From NCBI GenBank assembly GCA_934096735.1, contig CAKOMS010000005.1, positions 1 to 55,770 on the forward strand: 55,770 bases of DNA. Direction: 5' to 3'. This stretch comes from an uncultured Bacilli bacterium. Lineage in GTDB: Bacteria > Bacillota_I > Bacilli_A > RF39 > UBA660. Position 1 is the stretch's first letter. Every line of letters begins with the position of its first letter. Below are positions 18,327-26,130 of the stretch, piece by piece. The position numbers and the translations under genes were made by a program. The notes under the pieces are model-generated. The model was not told the origin of the DNA, ran no database searches, and saw only the letters and a list, made by a program, of their open reading frames with translations.

Positions 18327-19847
18327 ATGAGTGAGTTAGATGAACTAGTTATACTAGGAAACTGTGAAGATTTTAAGGATGATGAAATAAGTGATTTATT
18401 AAATACTTATTATGATATATCTTATCCAGAAACGATTGAATATTTTTTAAAACTTATAAAAAAAGATGATATAAGATTTAAAATATTTTTAAAATGCTAC
18501 AAAAAGTTAAGTAGTCATCAAATAATATCAGTAGCATTAACTTTTCAAAATGACATTTTTAAATGTAAAATTATTGAAATAATAGCAAAAGAAATATCAC
18601 TGAATCCTTCTCTTATTTATATTTTAGTAACACATATTAAAGATAATAAAACAAAACAAATTTACTTAAATTTATTATCACCAATATATAAATATCTTTT
18701 ACTAGAAGAATTAGATATAAATAGTTTGCCAAGTATAAATGAAAAAGATATTTTAACACTTGTTAAAGAATTTTCTAGTTTAACAACAGAAGAAAAAGAT
18801 TTTGTACTAGTACACATAAAGAATAAAAAATTATTAGATATACTTTTAAATCAAATTAATGATGAGAGTATAAAAGATTTTATAAAATCAAATGTTCAAA
18901 CACCCGAAATTTCAAGTACAGAAATAAAAGAGTCAGTTTCAAAAGCTAAGATTGATCCAAGAATTACTATTGGAGTAGAATTGGAAGTATGCCATTCAAA
19001 TATAAGAAAATATAGTGGCTTAAAAAAAGTAATGCAAGATTATAAAATAGTAAAAGATGGTTCTGTCAAAAGTGGTTTTGAAATAGTTTCTCCAATTCTT
19101 CATTTTAATGAAAGTGATTTAAATAAATTAAATAGTTTATGTGAAATGTTATCTAGAGGGGGATTTTATACAGATGATACTTGCGGAGGTCATATTCATA
19201 TCGGAGCAAGTATCTTGGATTCTTTTGAAGACTATTACATGTTAATTTGTTTGTTTACTAATTGTGAAAATATACTATATAAAATATGTGATAGAGAAAA
19301 TTCACAAAAAAGAAGAAAAACTGGAGATTTTTGTCAAAAAGTTAAAGATTGTTATCTAAATGCACTTGAAACAGGTTACTTAAAAACTCCAGAAACTTTT
19401 GAAGAATTTGCATTAATTTTAAATTGTATTCATGAAACAAGATATCGTGGATTAAATTTTAGAAATATATTACCAGATGGTATTAATACAATTGAATTTA
19501 GGATGCCTAATGGAGAAGAAGAGTTTAAAGAACTTTTAGCAAACATCACTTTATTTGCAAAACTTATTCAAACATCTCACGAACTTACTCATCTAGAAAA
19601 TGAAAGTTATAAAAAAAGAATGGCAAAAAGAATAAGTTATACACAAGATGAAAAAGAAAGACTAGAATTACTTATGAATATTTTATTTGATAGTGAAGAA
19701 GAAAGACAAATATATTATGATAGATACACATCAAATACTTTAGTAGAAGAATTAGTGGATGGAGTAGTTGTAAAACCAGATGAAGTATTAATAGGTTATG
19801 ATGAAGCCAAAAGAGTATTAGTAAAAAAGGAAATGAACATGAACTAG
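18327..19847 (+). CDS. Amidoligase family protein (carboxylate-amine ligase-like) with unknown N-terminal domain
   Basis: About 506 residues. ATG 18327, preceded by GGGGG, is preferred over the in-frame ATG at 18315. The C-terminal half has the marks of the Amidoligase_2 / glutamine-synthetase-like superfamily: TIGVELEV near residue 215, GSVKSGFEIVSPIL near 245, CGGHIHIGA near 286, and LNFRNI with IEFRMPNG near 378-395. These enzymes join an amine to a carboxylate with ATP and are known in peptide tagging, cell-wall and small-molecule loci. The first 200 residues are all-helical and unrecognised. No obvious partner gene adjoins it, so the substrate is unknown. Confidence 0.8.
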   Translation: MSELDELVILGNCEDFKDDEISDLLNTYYDISYPETIEYFLKLIKKDDIRFKIFLKCYKKLSSHQIISVALTFQNDIFKCKIIEIIAKEISLNPSLIYILVTHIKDNKTKQIYLNLLSPIYKYLLLEELDINSLPSINEKDILTLVKEFSSLTTEEKDFVLVHIKNKKLLDILLNQINDESIKDFIKSNVQTPEISSTEIKESVSKAKIDPRITIGVELEVCHSNIRKYSGLKKVMQDYKIVKDGSVKSGFEIVSPILHFNESDLNKLNSLCEMLSRGGFYTDDTCGGHIHIGASILDSFEDYYMLICLFTNCENILYKICDRENSQKRRKTGDFCQKVKDCYLNALETGYLKTPETFEEFALILNCIHETRYRGLNFRNILPDGINTIEFRMPNGEEEFKELLANITLFAKLIQTSHELTHLENESYKKRMAKRISYTQDEKERLELLMNILFDSEEERQIYYDRYTSNTLVEELVDGVVVKPDEVLIGYDEAKRVLVKKEMNMN

Positions 19848-19869
19848 ATAAAAAATATCTAGTTTTTTT
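19842..19869 (+). terminator. Terminator overlapping the amidoligase stop
   Basis: AACTAGATA (19842-19850) pairs with TATCTAGTT (19856-19864), followed by a T-run; the stop codon lies in the first arm. Confidence 0.88.
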
Positions 19870-19889
19870 AATAAATTGTAAAATCATAG

Positions 19890-19918
19890 TTGAGTAATAA
19901 ACAAATGTTTGCTATAAT
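19890..19918 (+). promoter_or_regulatory. uvrB promoter (original)
   Basis: TTGAGT (19890-19895), 17-bp spacer, TATAAT (19913-19918). It now reads into the truncated uvrB copy through a leader of about 125 nt. Confidence 0.75.
19898..19911. promoter_or_regulatory. LexA/DinR-type SOS box
   Basis: TAAACAAATGTTTG fits the Gram-positive SOS consensus CGAACRNRYGTTYG at 12 of 14 positions. It lies between the -35 and -10 boxes of the uvrB promoter, where LexA would block RNA polymerase. uvrB is a classical SOS gene. Confidence 0.6.
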
Positions 19919-20049
19919 AATTTTAGATTAATTGTATTTATTTTTGTCTTAAGTAAATAACATTATAAGAATTTTTATTTCAAAGTAATTCATAATAATA
20001 TAAAGATAAAATAATAATTTCTATAGAAGAATATGAAAGGAGATTAATT

Positions 20050-20322
20050 ATGTTTAAAATCGAATCAAAGTATACTCCAAGTGGAGATCAACCAGAAGCA
20101 ATTAAAGAACTAGTAGATGGAATAAATAATGGAAAAAAAGAACAAGTATTACTTGGAGCAACAGGTACAGGAAAAACTTTTACAATAGCAAATGTTATAG
20201 AAAAAGTTAATAAGCCGACACTAGTACTTGCTCATAACAAAACGCTTGCAGGACAACTTTATAGTGAATTTAAAGAATTATTTCCAAATAATCATGTTGA
20301 ATACTTTGTATCCTATTATGAT
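20050..20322 (+). repeat. 273-bp direct repeat, left copy (uvrB 5' end)
   Basis: Left copy of the duplication flanking the DUF1016 insert; the right copy is 21751-22023. 269 of 273 bases are identical. Identity begins at the start codon and ends after a GAT codon. Confidence 0.95.
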
Positions 20323-20358
20323 GTTAGCACTTTTCCTATGTTATCTAGTGTTATTTAG
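20050..20358 (+). pseudogene. Truncated 5' copy of uvrB
   Basis: The first 91 codons of uvrB, including the Walker A motif GATGTGKTF. They are followed by about 11 unrelated codons to a TAG inside the inserted segment. The 273 bp from the ATG (20050-20322) match the intact copy at 21751-22023 except at four positions (20115, 20244, 20310, 20313), all third-codon and silent. This copy keeps the SOS-type promoter and leader, so it marks the original site of the gene. The short product would lack the helicase domains and cannot function. Confidence 0.92.
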
Positions 20359-20410
20359 TGTTGATAGATCCACAAAAATAGAACTAAATAAAACGAAATG
20401 GACTAGATAA
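20340..20410. repeat. Tandem 10-mers and nested inverted repeats at the left insert junction
   Basis: GTTATCTAGT and GTTATTTAGT stand in tandem (20340-20359). TTATCTAGT (20341-20349) pairs with ACTAGATAA (20402-20410), and TTATTTAGT (20351-20359) with ACTAAATAA (20383-20391), giving a nested hairpin. TGTTATTTAGT recurs just after the nuclease gene at 21584-21594. Confidence 0.7.
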
Positions 20411-20421
20411 TACTTAATGTT

Positions 20422-20448
20422 AAAATAGAATTTGCGACTTTCATTCGT
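20422..20448 (+). repeat. 27-bp direct repeat left of the DUF1016 gene
   Basis: Matches 21599-21625 at 25 of 27 positions. Both copies contain the segment GACTTTCATTCGT. The left copy runs into two close ATTCGTCC units (20443-20450 and 20453-20460), and an inverted GGACGAAT lies at 21672-21679 on the other side of the gene. Confidence 0.8.
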
Positions 20449-20494
20449 CCCGATTCGTCCCCAATAATAATTGCATAATTAACCCAGTATTATT

Positions 20495-20503
20495 TGGTAT
20501 AAT
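20495..20503 (+). promoter_or_regulatory. Extended -10 promoter of the DUF1016 gene
   Basis: TGGTATAAT with no clear -35. A GAAGGAG site follows before the ATG at 20525. Confidence 0.6.
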
Positions 20504-20524
20504 ATAATTTGAAGGAGTGATTTA

Positions 20525-21580
20525 ATGAAAAAAGATAATAGTTTAATATTAAACGATAATGAAATATCTGAAGTTGATGTGATTTATAAAAATATAAAAG
20601 AAAAAGTTATAAATGCTAGAAGTAAGATGTTAAAACAAATTGATACAACCATGATAGAAGTTTATTGGTATGTAGGTAAAATAACTTCGGATTTATACAG
20701 TAATTCTAGTGATGGAACATATGGAAAAAGAATAATTGAAGCTTTATCTAAAAAATTAACAGATGAATTTGGTAATGGTTTTTCTGCAGTATCAATTAGA
20801 AGAATGCGTAGATTTTATGAATTTTATCCAAATTGGTCGGCAGTGCCGACCGAATTATCTTGGTCTCATTTTCAAGAGTTAATTAGAATAGAAAGAAAAG
20901 AAGAAAGAGAATTTTATCAAATAGAATCAATTAAATCTAATTGGGGATATAGAGAGTTAGGACGACAAATTAGCACTAAATTATATGATAGATATTTAAT
21001 ATCTCCAGATAAAGCTTTAATTATGAGTGAAGCAAAAAAAGGTGAAATAGAAAAACAACCTGAAGAATTATTAAAAAGTCCATATATTTTTGAGTTTGCT
21101 GGTTTAAAAGAAAATAAAAATTATTTAGAAAGTGATTTAGAAGAATCCTTATTGAATCATTTAACTGAATTTTTATTGGAATTAGGAAGAGGATTTTCAT
21201 TCGTTGCTAGTCAACAAAGATTAAAAATAGGATCAGAATATTATTATCCAGATTTAGTATTTTATAATCGTTTGGCAAGATGCTTTGTTATTATCGATTT
21301 AAAAATTGGAAAGCTATCACATCAAGATATTGGACAAATGCAAATGTATGTTAATTACTATAAAAAAACTCAAATGATTGATGGAGAAAATGAACCTATT
21401 GGAATATTGTTATGTGCTGATAAAGATGATGCTGTTGTAGAAATGACGCTTGGAGATAGTGTAAAAAATGTTTATGCTTCTAAATATTTAACATATATGC
21501 CATCGAAAGAAGAATTATTAAAAATAATTAAAGAAGAAAAAGAATTATTAGAGCTTTCTAAAGAAGAGTTTGAGAATTAA
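20525..21580 (+). CDS. DUF1016/YhcG-family protein with PDDEXK nuclease domain
   Basis: 351 residues. The N-terminal DUF1016 domain (about 15-165) includes the typical YWYVGKITSDLY and FSAVSIRRMRRFYEFYP stretches and the SWSHFQELIRI motif. The C-terminal nuclease domain (about 185-345) has YPDLVFYN, then FVIIDLKIGK, supplying the PD and D-x-K catalytic residues, followed by QMQMYVNYY. The family is scattered in bacteria, often near restriction-modification or mobile DNA. Here the gene is the only complete gene of the 1.4-kb segment inserted in uvrB. No integrase or transposase accompanies it. Its action on DNA is predicted from the fold only. Confidence 0.92.
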   Translation: MKKDNSLILNDNEISEVDVIYKNIKEKVINARSKMLKQIDTTMIEVYWYVGKITSDLYSNSSDGTYGKRIIEALSKKLTDEFGNGFSAVSIRRMRRFYEFYPNWSAVPTELSWSHFQELIRIERKEEREFYQIESIKSNWGYRELGRQISTKLYDRYLISPDKALIMSEAKKGEIEKQPEELLKSPYIFEFAGLKENKNYLESDLEESLLNHLTEFLLELGRGFSFVASQQRLKIGSEYYYPDLVFYNRLARCFVIIDLKIGKLSHQDIGQMQMYVNYYKKTQMIDGENEPIGILLCADKDDAVVEMTLGDSVKNVYASKYLTYMPSKEELLKIIKEEKELLELSKEEFEN

Positions 21581-21598
21581 TAATGTTATTTAGTACAT

Positions 21599-21625
21599 AA
21601 AATAAAATTTGTGACTTTCATTCGT
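21599..21625 (+). repeat. 27-bp direct repeat right of the DUF1016 gene
   Basis: Partner of 20422-20448 (25 of 27 identical). It lies 18 nt after the nuclease stop codon. Confidence 0.8.
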
Positions 21626-21750
21626 TCAAAAGAAAAAAGTATCAATTTAACCATTAAATTATAAGTGGTGAGGACGAATTTAGGAACTAATAGTTGGCTG
21701 GCAGTTATACTTTTAAAAAGTCATAAAACAATGATAAAGGAGGGAAAAAT
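21626..21750 (+). other. Right flank of the uvrB insert
   Basis: Non-coding. It holds GGACGAAT (21672-21679), an inverted match to the two ATTCGTCC units on the left, and ends with a strong AAAGGAGGG site. No LexA-type box and no convincing promoter are seen before the intact uvrB. Confidence 0.5.
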
Positions 21751-22023
21751 ATGTTTAAAATCGAATCAAAGTATACTCCAAGTGGAGATCAACCAGAAGC
21801 AATTAAAGAACTAGTGGATGGAATAAATAATGGAAAAAAAGAACAAGTATTACTTGGAGCAACAGGTACAGGAAAAACTTTTACAATAGCAAATGTTATA
21901 GAAAAAGTTAATAAGCCGACACTAGTACTTGCTCATAACAAAACACTTGCAGGACAACTTTATAGTGAATTTAAAGAATTATTTCCAAATAATCATGTTG
22001 AATACTTTGTGTCATATTATGAT
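21751..22023 (+). repeat. 273-bp direct repeat, right copy (uvrB 5' end)
   Basis: Right copy of the duplication; it forms the 5' end of the intact uvrB gene. The upstream sequence differs from that of the left copy, so the repeat starts at the ATG itself. Confidence 0.95.
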
Positions 22024-23703
22024 TATTATCAACCAGAAGCTTACGTTCCATCAAGTGATACTTACATAGAAAAAGATGCATCAATAAATGATGAAATAGA
22101 TGAATTAAGACATAGTGCTACTAGTGCATTAATAAATTATAAAGATGTAATTGTAGTGGCATCAGTTTCTTGTATTTATGGTATTGGTGAAAAAGAAGAA
22201 TATGAAAAAAACATGTTAGTTTTAACTGTTAATGACACTATTAAAAGAAATACAATAATTGATAAGTTAGTGGATATGACATATGAAAGAAGTGATTTAG
22301 ATTTTCACCGTGGAACTTTTAGAGTAAGAGGAAGTAGTATAGATATTATACCAGTAAATGAAAAGGCCAAAGGTATAAGAATAAATTTAGATGGTGATAT
22401 CATTGAATCATTAACAACATTTGATCCTTTAACAGGAGTAGTTATGGAGAATAAAAAAACTGTTGTAATATCTCCAGCATCACACTTTGTAACAAGCAAG
22501 GATAAATTAGATAAAGCAATTTCAAGAATAGAAGAAGAATTAAAAGATAGACTTGAATATTTTAAAGAAAACAGTAAATTTATTGAAGAACAGAGATTAA
22601 GAGAAAGAGTTAATTATGATTTAGAAATGCTTAGAGAAACAGGCTATTGTAATGGAGTTGAAAATTATTCTAGACATTTAGCTTTAAGAGAAGAAGGTGT
22701 AACTCCAACTTGTTTAATTGATTTCTTTCCAAAAGACTTTTTATTAGTAGTAGATGAATCTCATGTAACACTTCCTCAAATAAGAGGTATGTATAATGGC
22801 GATAGAATGAGAAAAGAAACATTAGTTAATTATGGTTTTAGATTGCCAAGTGCACTTGATAACAGACCTCTTAAATTTAATGAATTCGAAAGCAAAATTA
22901 ATACTGCAATTTATGTTTCTGCAACACCAGGAGATTATGAACTTGAAAAAGTTAATAATAAAGTAGTTGAACAAATAATTAGACCTACTGGATTACTAGA
23001 TCCTATTATTGAAGTAAGAAAAACAGGGGGACAAATTGATGATATCATAGGAGAAATTAATAAAAGAATAGAAAAAAACGAAAGAGTACTTATTACAACT
23101 TTAACAATTAGAATGAGTGAAGAGTTAACTAACTATTTAAAAGAAATGAATATTAAGGTGGCATATCTTCATAATGAAATAAAGACACTTGAAAGATTAA
23201 AAATTATACATGATTTAAGATGCGGTATTTATGATGTAGTAGTAGGAATAAATCTTTTAAGAGAGGGAATAGATATTCCAGAAGTAAGTCTTATTTGTAT
23301 ACTAGATGCTGATAAGCAAGGATTTTTAAGAAGCGAAAGAAGTTTAATACAAACAATCGGAAGATGTGCAAGAAATGAATCAGGAAAAGTAATAATGTAT
23401 GCAGATACTATATCAGATGCAATGGATAAAGCAATCAAAGAAACAAAAAGAAGAAGAGAGATACAAGATAAATTTAATAAAGAACATAATATAGTTCCAA
23501 AAACAATTGTTAAAGAAATAAAAGAAGTTATTTCAAATGAAATAAAAGATACAAAAAAGAAAACAAAATTAAGTAAGAAAGATAAACTAGAAATGATTTT
23601 AAAAGTAGAAGAAGAAATGAAAAATGCTGCTAAGAAATTAGATTTTGAAAGAGCAATGGAATTAAGAGATGTATTATTTGAATTAAAAGGAGAATATAAA
23701 TAA
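21751..23703 (+). CDS. uvrB: UvrABC excision nuclease subunit B
   Basis: Damage-verifying helicase of nucleotide excision repair, which works with UvrA and UvrC. 650 residues, full length. Walker A GATGTGKTF is near residue 36, the beta-hairpin region YYDYYQPEAYVP near 91, VVDESHVTLPQIRGMY near 332, the helicase motif LLREGIDIPEV near 505 and the GRCARN motif near 538. The C-terminal UVR motif at about 612-648 binds UvrC. uvrA does not follow. The gene was rebuilt by the duplication around the DUF1016 insert and is now separated from its original SOS-type promoter by 1.7 kb. The stop overlaps the start of the SDR gene (TAATG). Confidence 0.97.
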   Translation: MFKIESKYTPSGDQPEAIKELVDGINNGKKEQVLLGATGTGKTFTIANVIEKVNKPTLVLAHNKTLAGQLYSEFKELFPNNHVEYFVSYYDYYQPEAYVPSSDTYIEKDASINDEIDELRHSATSALINYKDVIVVASVSCIYGIGEKEEYEKNMLVLTVNDTIKRNTIIDKLVDMTYERSDLDFHRGTFRVRGSSIDIIPVNEKAKGIRINLDGDIIESLTTFDPLTGVVMENKKTVVISPASHFVTSKDKLDKAISRIEEELKDRLEYFKENSKFIEEQRLRERVNYDLEMLRETGYCNGVENYSRHLALREEGVTPTCLIDFFPKDFLLVVDESHVTLPQIRGMYNGDRMRKETLVNYGFRLPSALDNRPLKFNEFESKINTAIYVSATPGDYELEKVNNKVVEQIIRPTGLLDPIIEVRKTGGQIDDIIGEINKRIEKNERVLITTLTIRMSEELTNYLKEMNIKVAYLHNEIKTLERLKIIHDLRCGIYDVVVGINLLREGIDIPEVSLICILDADKQGFLRSERSLIQTIGRCARNESGKVIMYADTISDAMDKAIKETKRRREIQDKFNKEHNIVPKTIVKEIKEVISNEIKDTKKKTKLSKKDKLEMILKVEEEMKNAAKKLDFERAMELRDVLFELKGEYK

Positions 23704-24455
23704 TGAAAGCATTAATTACAGGAGCATCATCTGGAATTGGAAGAGATATGGCAAAGTATTTATCCAGTAAAAATATTGATTTAATTTTAGTCGCGAGAAG
23801 AAAGAATTTATTAAATGAATTAAAAAAAGAACTTGATGTAAACGTAAAAGTAATTGAAATGGATTTAAGTATAAAAGAAAATGTATATAAATTATATAAC
23901 ATGACAAAAAAAGAAAATATTGATATTTTAATTAACAATGCCGGATTTGGTTTATTTGGAAATTTTGTAGATACTGATTTAGATGTAGAACTTAATATGA
24001 TAAATGTAAATGTTATAGCACCTCATATTTTAACAAAATTATTTTTAAAAGATTTTGTTAAGAAAAATAGTGGCTATATATTAAATGTTTGCAGTAGTGC
24101 AGGATTTATGGCAGGACCTAAATTAAATACTTATTATGCTACTAAAAATTATTTAACAAAACTAACTATGGCCATTAACGAAGAATTAAGAAAAGATAAA
24201 ATTAATGTTGTCGTTTCGGCATTATGTCCGGGACCAACAACCACAGAATTTAATAAAGTTGCTCATGGAACATTTAATTTAAAATCTGCTACATCATATG
24301 AAGTAGCAAAATATGGAATAGATAAAATGTTTGAAAGAAAAATGATTATAATACCAACTTTAAAAATAAAATTAGGAGTATTTCTAACAAGATTCATTCC
24401 TTATAGATTACAACTAATAATAAGTTATTATATTCAAAATAAAAAAAGTAGATAA
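23703..24455 (+). CDS. Short-chain dehydrogenase/reductase (SDR) family enzyme
   Basis: 250 residues, a classical SDR. The cofactor loop is TGASSGIG (residues 6-13), the NNAG motif lies near 77, and the catalytic Ser and YxxxK are in VCSSAGF and YYATK (near 143-147). ARR near 36 suggests NADP(H). The C-terminal tail (about 225-245) is hydrophobic and basic, so membrane association is possible. It is translationally coupled to uvrB; the substrate is unknown. Confidence 0.9.
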   Translation: MKALITGASSGIGRDMAKYLSSKNIDLILVARRKNLLNELKKELDVNVKVIEMDLSIKENVYKLYNMTKKENIDILINNAGFGLFGNFVDTDLDVELNMINVNVIAPHILTKLFLKDFVKKNSGYILNVCSSAGFMAGPKLNTYYATKNYLTKLTMAINEELRKDKINVVVSALCPGPTTTEFNKVAHGTFNLKSATSYEVAKYGIDKMFERKMIIIPTLKIKLGVFLTRFIPYRLQLIISYYIQNKKSR

Positions 24456-24480
24456 AGAAATAAAATTATCTACTTTTTTT
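24441..24480. terminator. Bidirectional terminator between SDR and phosphoesterase genes
   Basis: A 15-bp perfect stem (24441-24455 with 24466-24480) with an A-run on the left and a T-run on the right. The stop codons of both convergent genes lie inside the stem. Confidence 0.92.
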
Positions 24481-25287
24481 AAGTTTAAAAACATTTATTG
24501 ATGGATTATTTAGTAATCTAAAATCTATATGTTTATATCCAATTCCATTAGTTATAAATAAATTATTATTTTTATTTTTATAATTGCCATATACATATGT
24601 TTTGGCTCCATCACTTTTTATTATACCACCATAATAAGGTACGTTTATTATACCTCCTAAACTATGTCCAGCTAGTAAAGTAAAATTAGTATTGGAATTA
24701 ATATATTTAAATATATCAGGTTCATGCGATATAACAATAGAATAATTATAAGAAATTTCGCTATTAAAAAGTTCATCTTGTCTACTAGTGTCAGTTAAAC
24801 CAACAATATTTATTGGAGTAACATCTTTATAAAAAAGTAACGTATTTTGATTATCTAGTAAATTAAAATTACTTTCATATAAAATATCTTTATAGTTCTC
24901 TAAAAAATATTTATCATTATCACCAATAACAGCATACTTATATAAATTAGCATTTATACTTTTAAATAATTCCAAAAGAAAGTTATAATCATCTTCGTTA
25001 TATTTTTCATCTTTTTTAAATAAATCACCATTAAAAACAACTATATCAGCATTTTCTTTATTTAAAAGTTTAATTGTATCATTTATTTTATTCTTATTTG
25101 ATTTCTTACTATAAAGAATATCAGAAAATTGTACTATTTTTAATTCCTCAAATGAAGTGGGTATACTATCATCACTTATCGTGTAGTAATGAGTTTTAAT
25201 ATTGTTAGGTTCAATATATCTTCCATATAGAAATAAAGATACAAGTAAAATCACCATAGTAAATAATATTTTTTTTATATAAATCAT
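24466..25287 (-). CDS. YkuE-like calcineurin phosphoesterase-fold protein, active site degenerate
   Basis: About 273 residues from the ATG at 25287; a TTG at 25302 is the alternative start, and GGAG sits too close to the ATG to decide. An N-terminal transmembrane segment is followed by a metallophosphoesterase-like domain. Motifs are recognisable but eroded: SDIL in place of SDxH, NGDLF intact, GDND in place of GNHD, SHEPD intact, and GHSLGG in place of GHTHGG. At least three metal-binding or catalytic positions are lost, so hydrolysis is doubtful. Gene order suggests co-transcription with the CPBP protease gene. Confidence 0.82.
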   Translation of the reverse strand: MIYIKKILFTMVILLVSLFLYGRYIEPNNIKTHYYTISDDSIPTSFEELKIVQFSDILYSKKSNKNKINDTIKLLNKENADIVVFNGDLFKKDEKYNEDDYNFLLELFKSINANLYKYAVIGDNDKYFLENYKDILYESNFNLLDNQNTLLFYKDVTPINIVGLTDTSRQDELFNSEISYNYSIVISHEPDIFKYINSNTNFTLLAGHSLGGIINVPYYGGIIKSDGAKTYVYGNYKNKNNNLFITNGIGYKHIDFRLLNNPSINVFKLKKSR

Positions 25288-25294
25288 CTCCAAA

Positions 25295-25963
25295 CTAAAC
25301 AAGTAAAAATAAAACTGCTATTAAATTATGCATTGAATGAAAAAATATTGAAGTAAATATATTATCAGTTTTATAATACATTATTGCAAAACAACTACCA
25401 AGTACCCCGTATGAAATTACAAAAAGTAATTCTTTTAAACTAGAAGCAACAGCCATATGTAATAAGCCAAAAACTAATCCAGATAATACAATATATAAAT
25501 ATTTATTATTAACAACATCCCTTAAGTTTTTTCTAACCATTAACTCTTCTACAATTGGGCCAGTTATAATCATGGAAATAACTGCAAAATAAGGATATTT
25601 AGTAAGTATTTCTCTATTGCCAGCTTCATTATTAGGCATTCCAATAGTATTCATTAATATTACATTTATTATTATCATAATTATATAGCTTAAAATATAA
25701 ACATTAAAATTATCTTTAATATATTTTTTACCATTTACTTTAAAATCTTTAACATCCTTAAAAATACATTTTCTATAAATTAATATATAAGTAAATAGAA
25801 CAATTAAATCAATTAAAATATTAATAAAATTTGCTATAAACAAATTATTGCTTTTAATATACTTATAAAAAATTGCAACTAAAAAAGTATTTAATACAAA
25901 ATAAAGAAATATTATAGCAATAGATTTACTAATATCTTTAATTTTTTGAATTACTTTATCCAT
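25295..25963 (-). CDS. CPBP family intramembrane glutamic endopeptidase
   Basis: About 222 residues from ATG 25963, chosen because GGTGAT lies a few bases before it; an in-frame ATG at 25975 lacks a site. Seven to eight hydrophobic segments are seen. The CPBP/Abi motifs are all present: EELMVR (EExxxR), FGLLH (FxxxH) and HSMHN (HxxxN). Relatives are CAAX-type proteases and bacteriocin self-immunity proteins. The role here is unknown; it stands divergently from the pilus/T4SS locus. Confidence 0.9.
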   Translation of the reverse strand: MDKVIQKIKDISKSIAIIFLYFVLNTFLVAIFYKYIKSNNLFIANFINILIDLIVLFTYILIYRKCIFKDVKDFKVNGKKYIKDNFNVYILSYIIMIIINVILMNTIGMPNNEAGNREILTKYPYFAVISMIITGPIVEELMVRKNLRDVVNNKYLYIVLSGLVFGLLHMAVASSLKELLFVISYGVLGSCFAIMYYKTDNIFTSIFFHSMHNLIAVLFLLV

Positions 25964-26074
25964 TATTATCACCATTCATTAAAATATTAACATATTACAA
26001 AAAAGTATTCAATTAAAGATAATTTAATTTTACTTTTCCTTACCTAATTATTAAAATAATTTATCTAGAACTAC

Positions 26075-26103
26075 TTGATAACCCCCTTGCGTTATGATAA
26101 AAT
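26075..26103 (+). promoter_or_regulatory. Promoter at the head of the pilus/T4SS locus
   Basis: TTGATA (26075-26080), 17-bp spacer, TAAAAT (26098-26103). An AGGTGA site (26118-26123) precedes the first gene. Confidence 0.8.
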
Positions 26104-26130
26104 CATTAATAGAGAGTAGGTGACTTTGAC

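Noticed and set aside
20228..20410. Small plus-strand open frame across the uvrB duplication junction
   Set aside because: Out of frame with uvrB, no ribosome site, and its sequence is explained by the truncated copy.
20323..21750. A classical integrative element or IS in uvrB
   Set aside because: No integrase, transposase or terminal inverted repeats of IS type are present; only the nuclease gene and the long duplication are seen.
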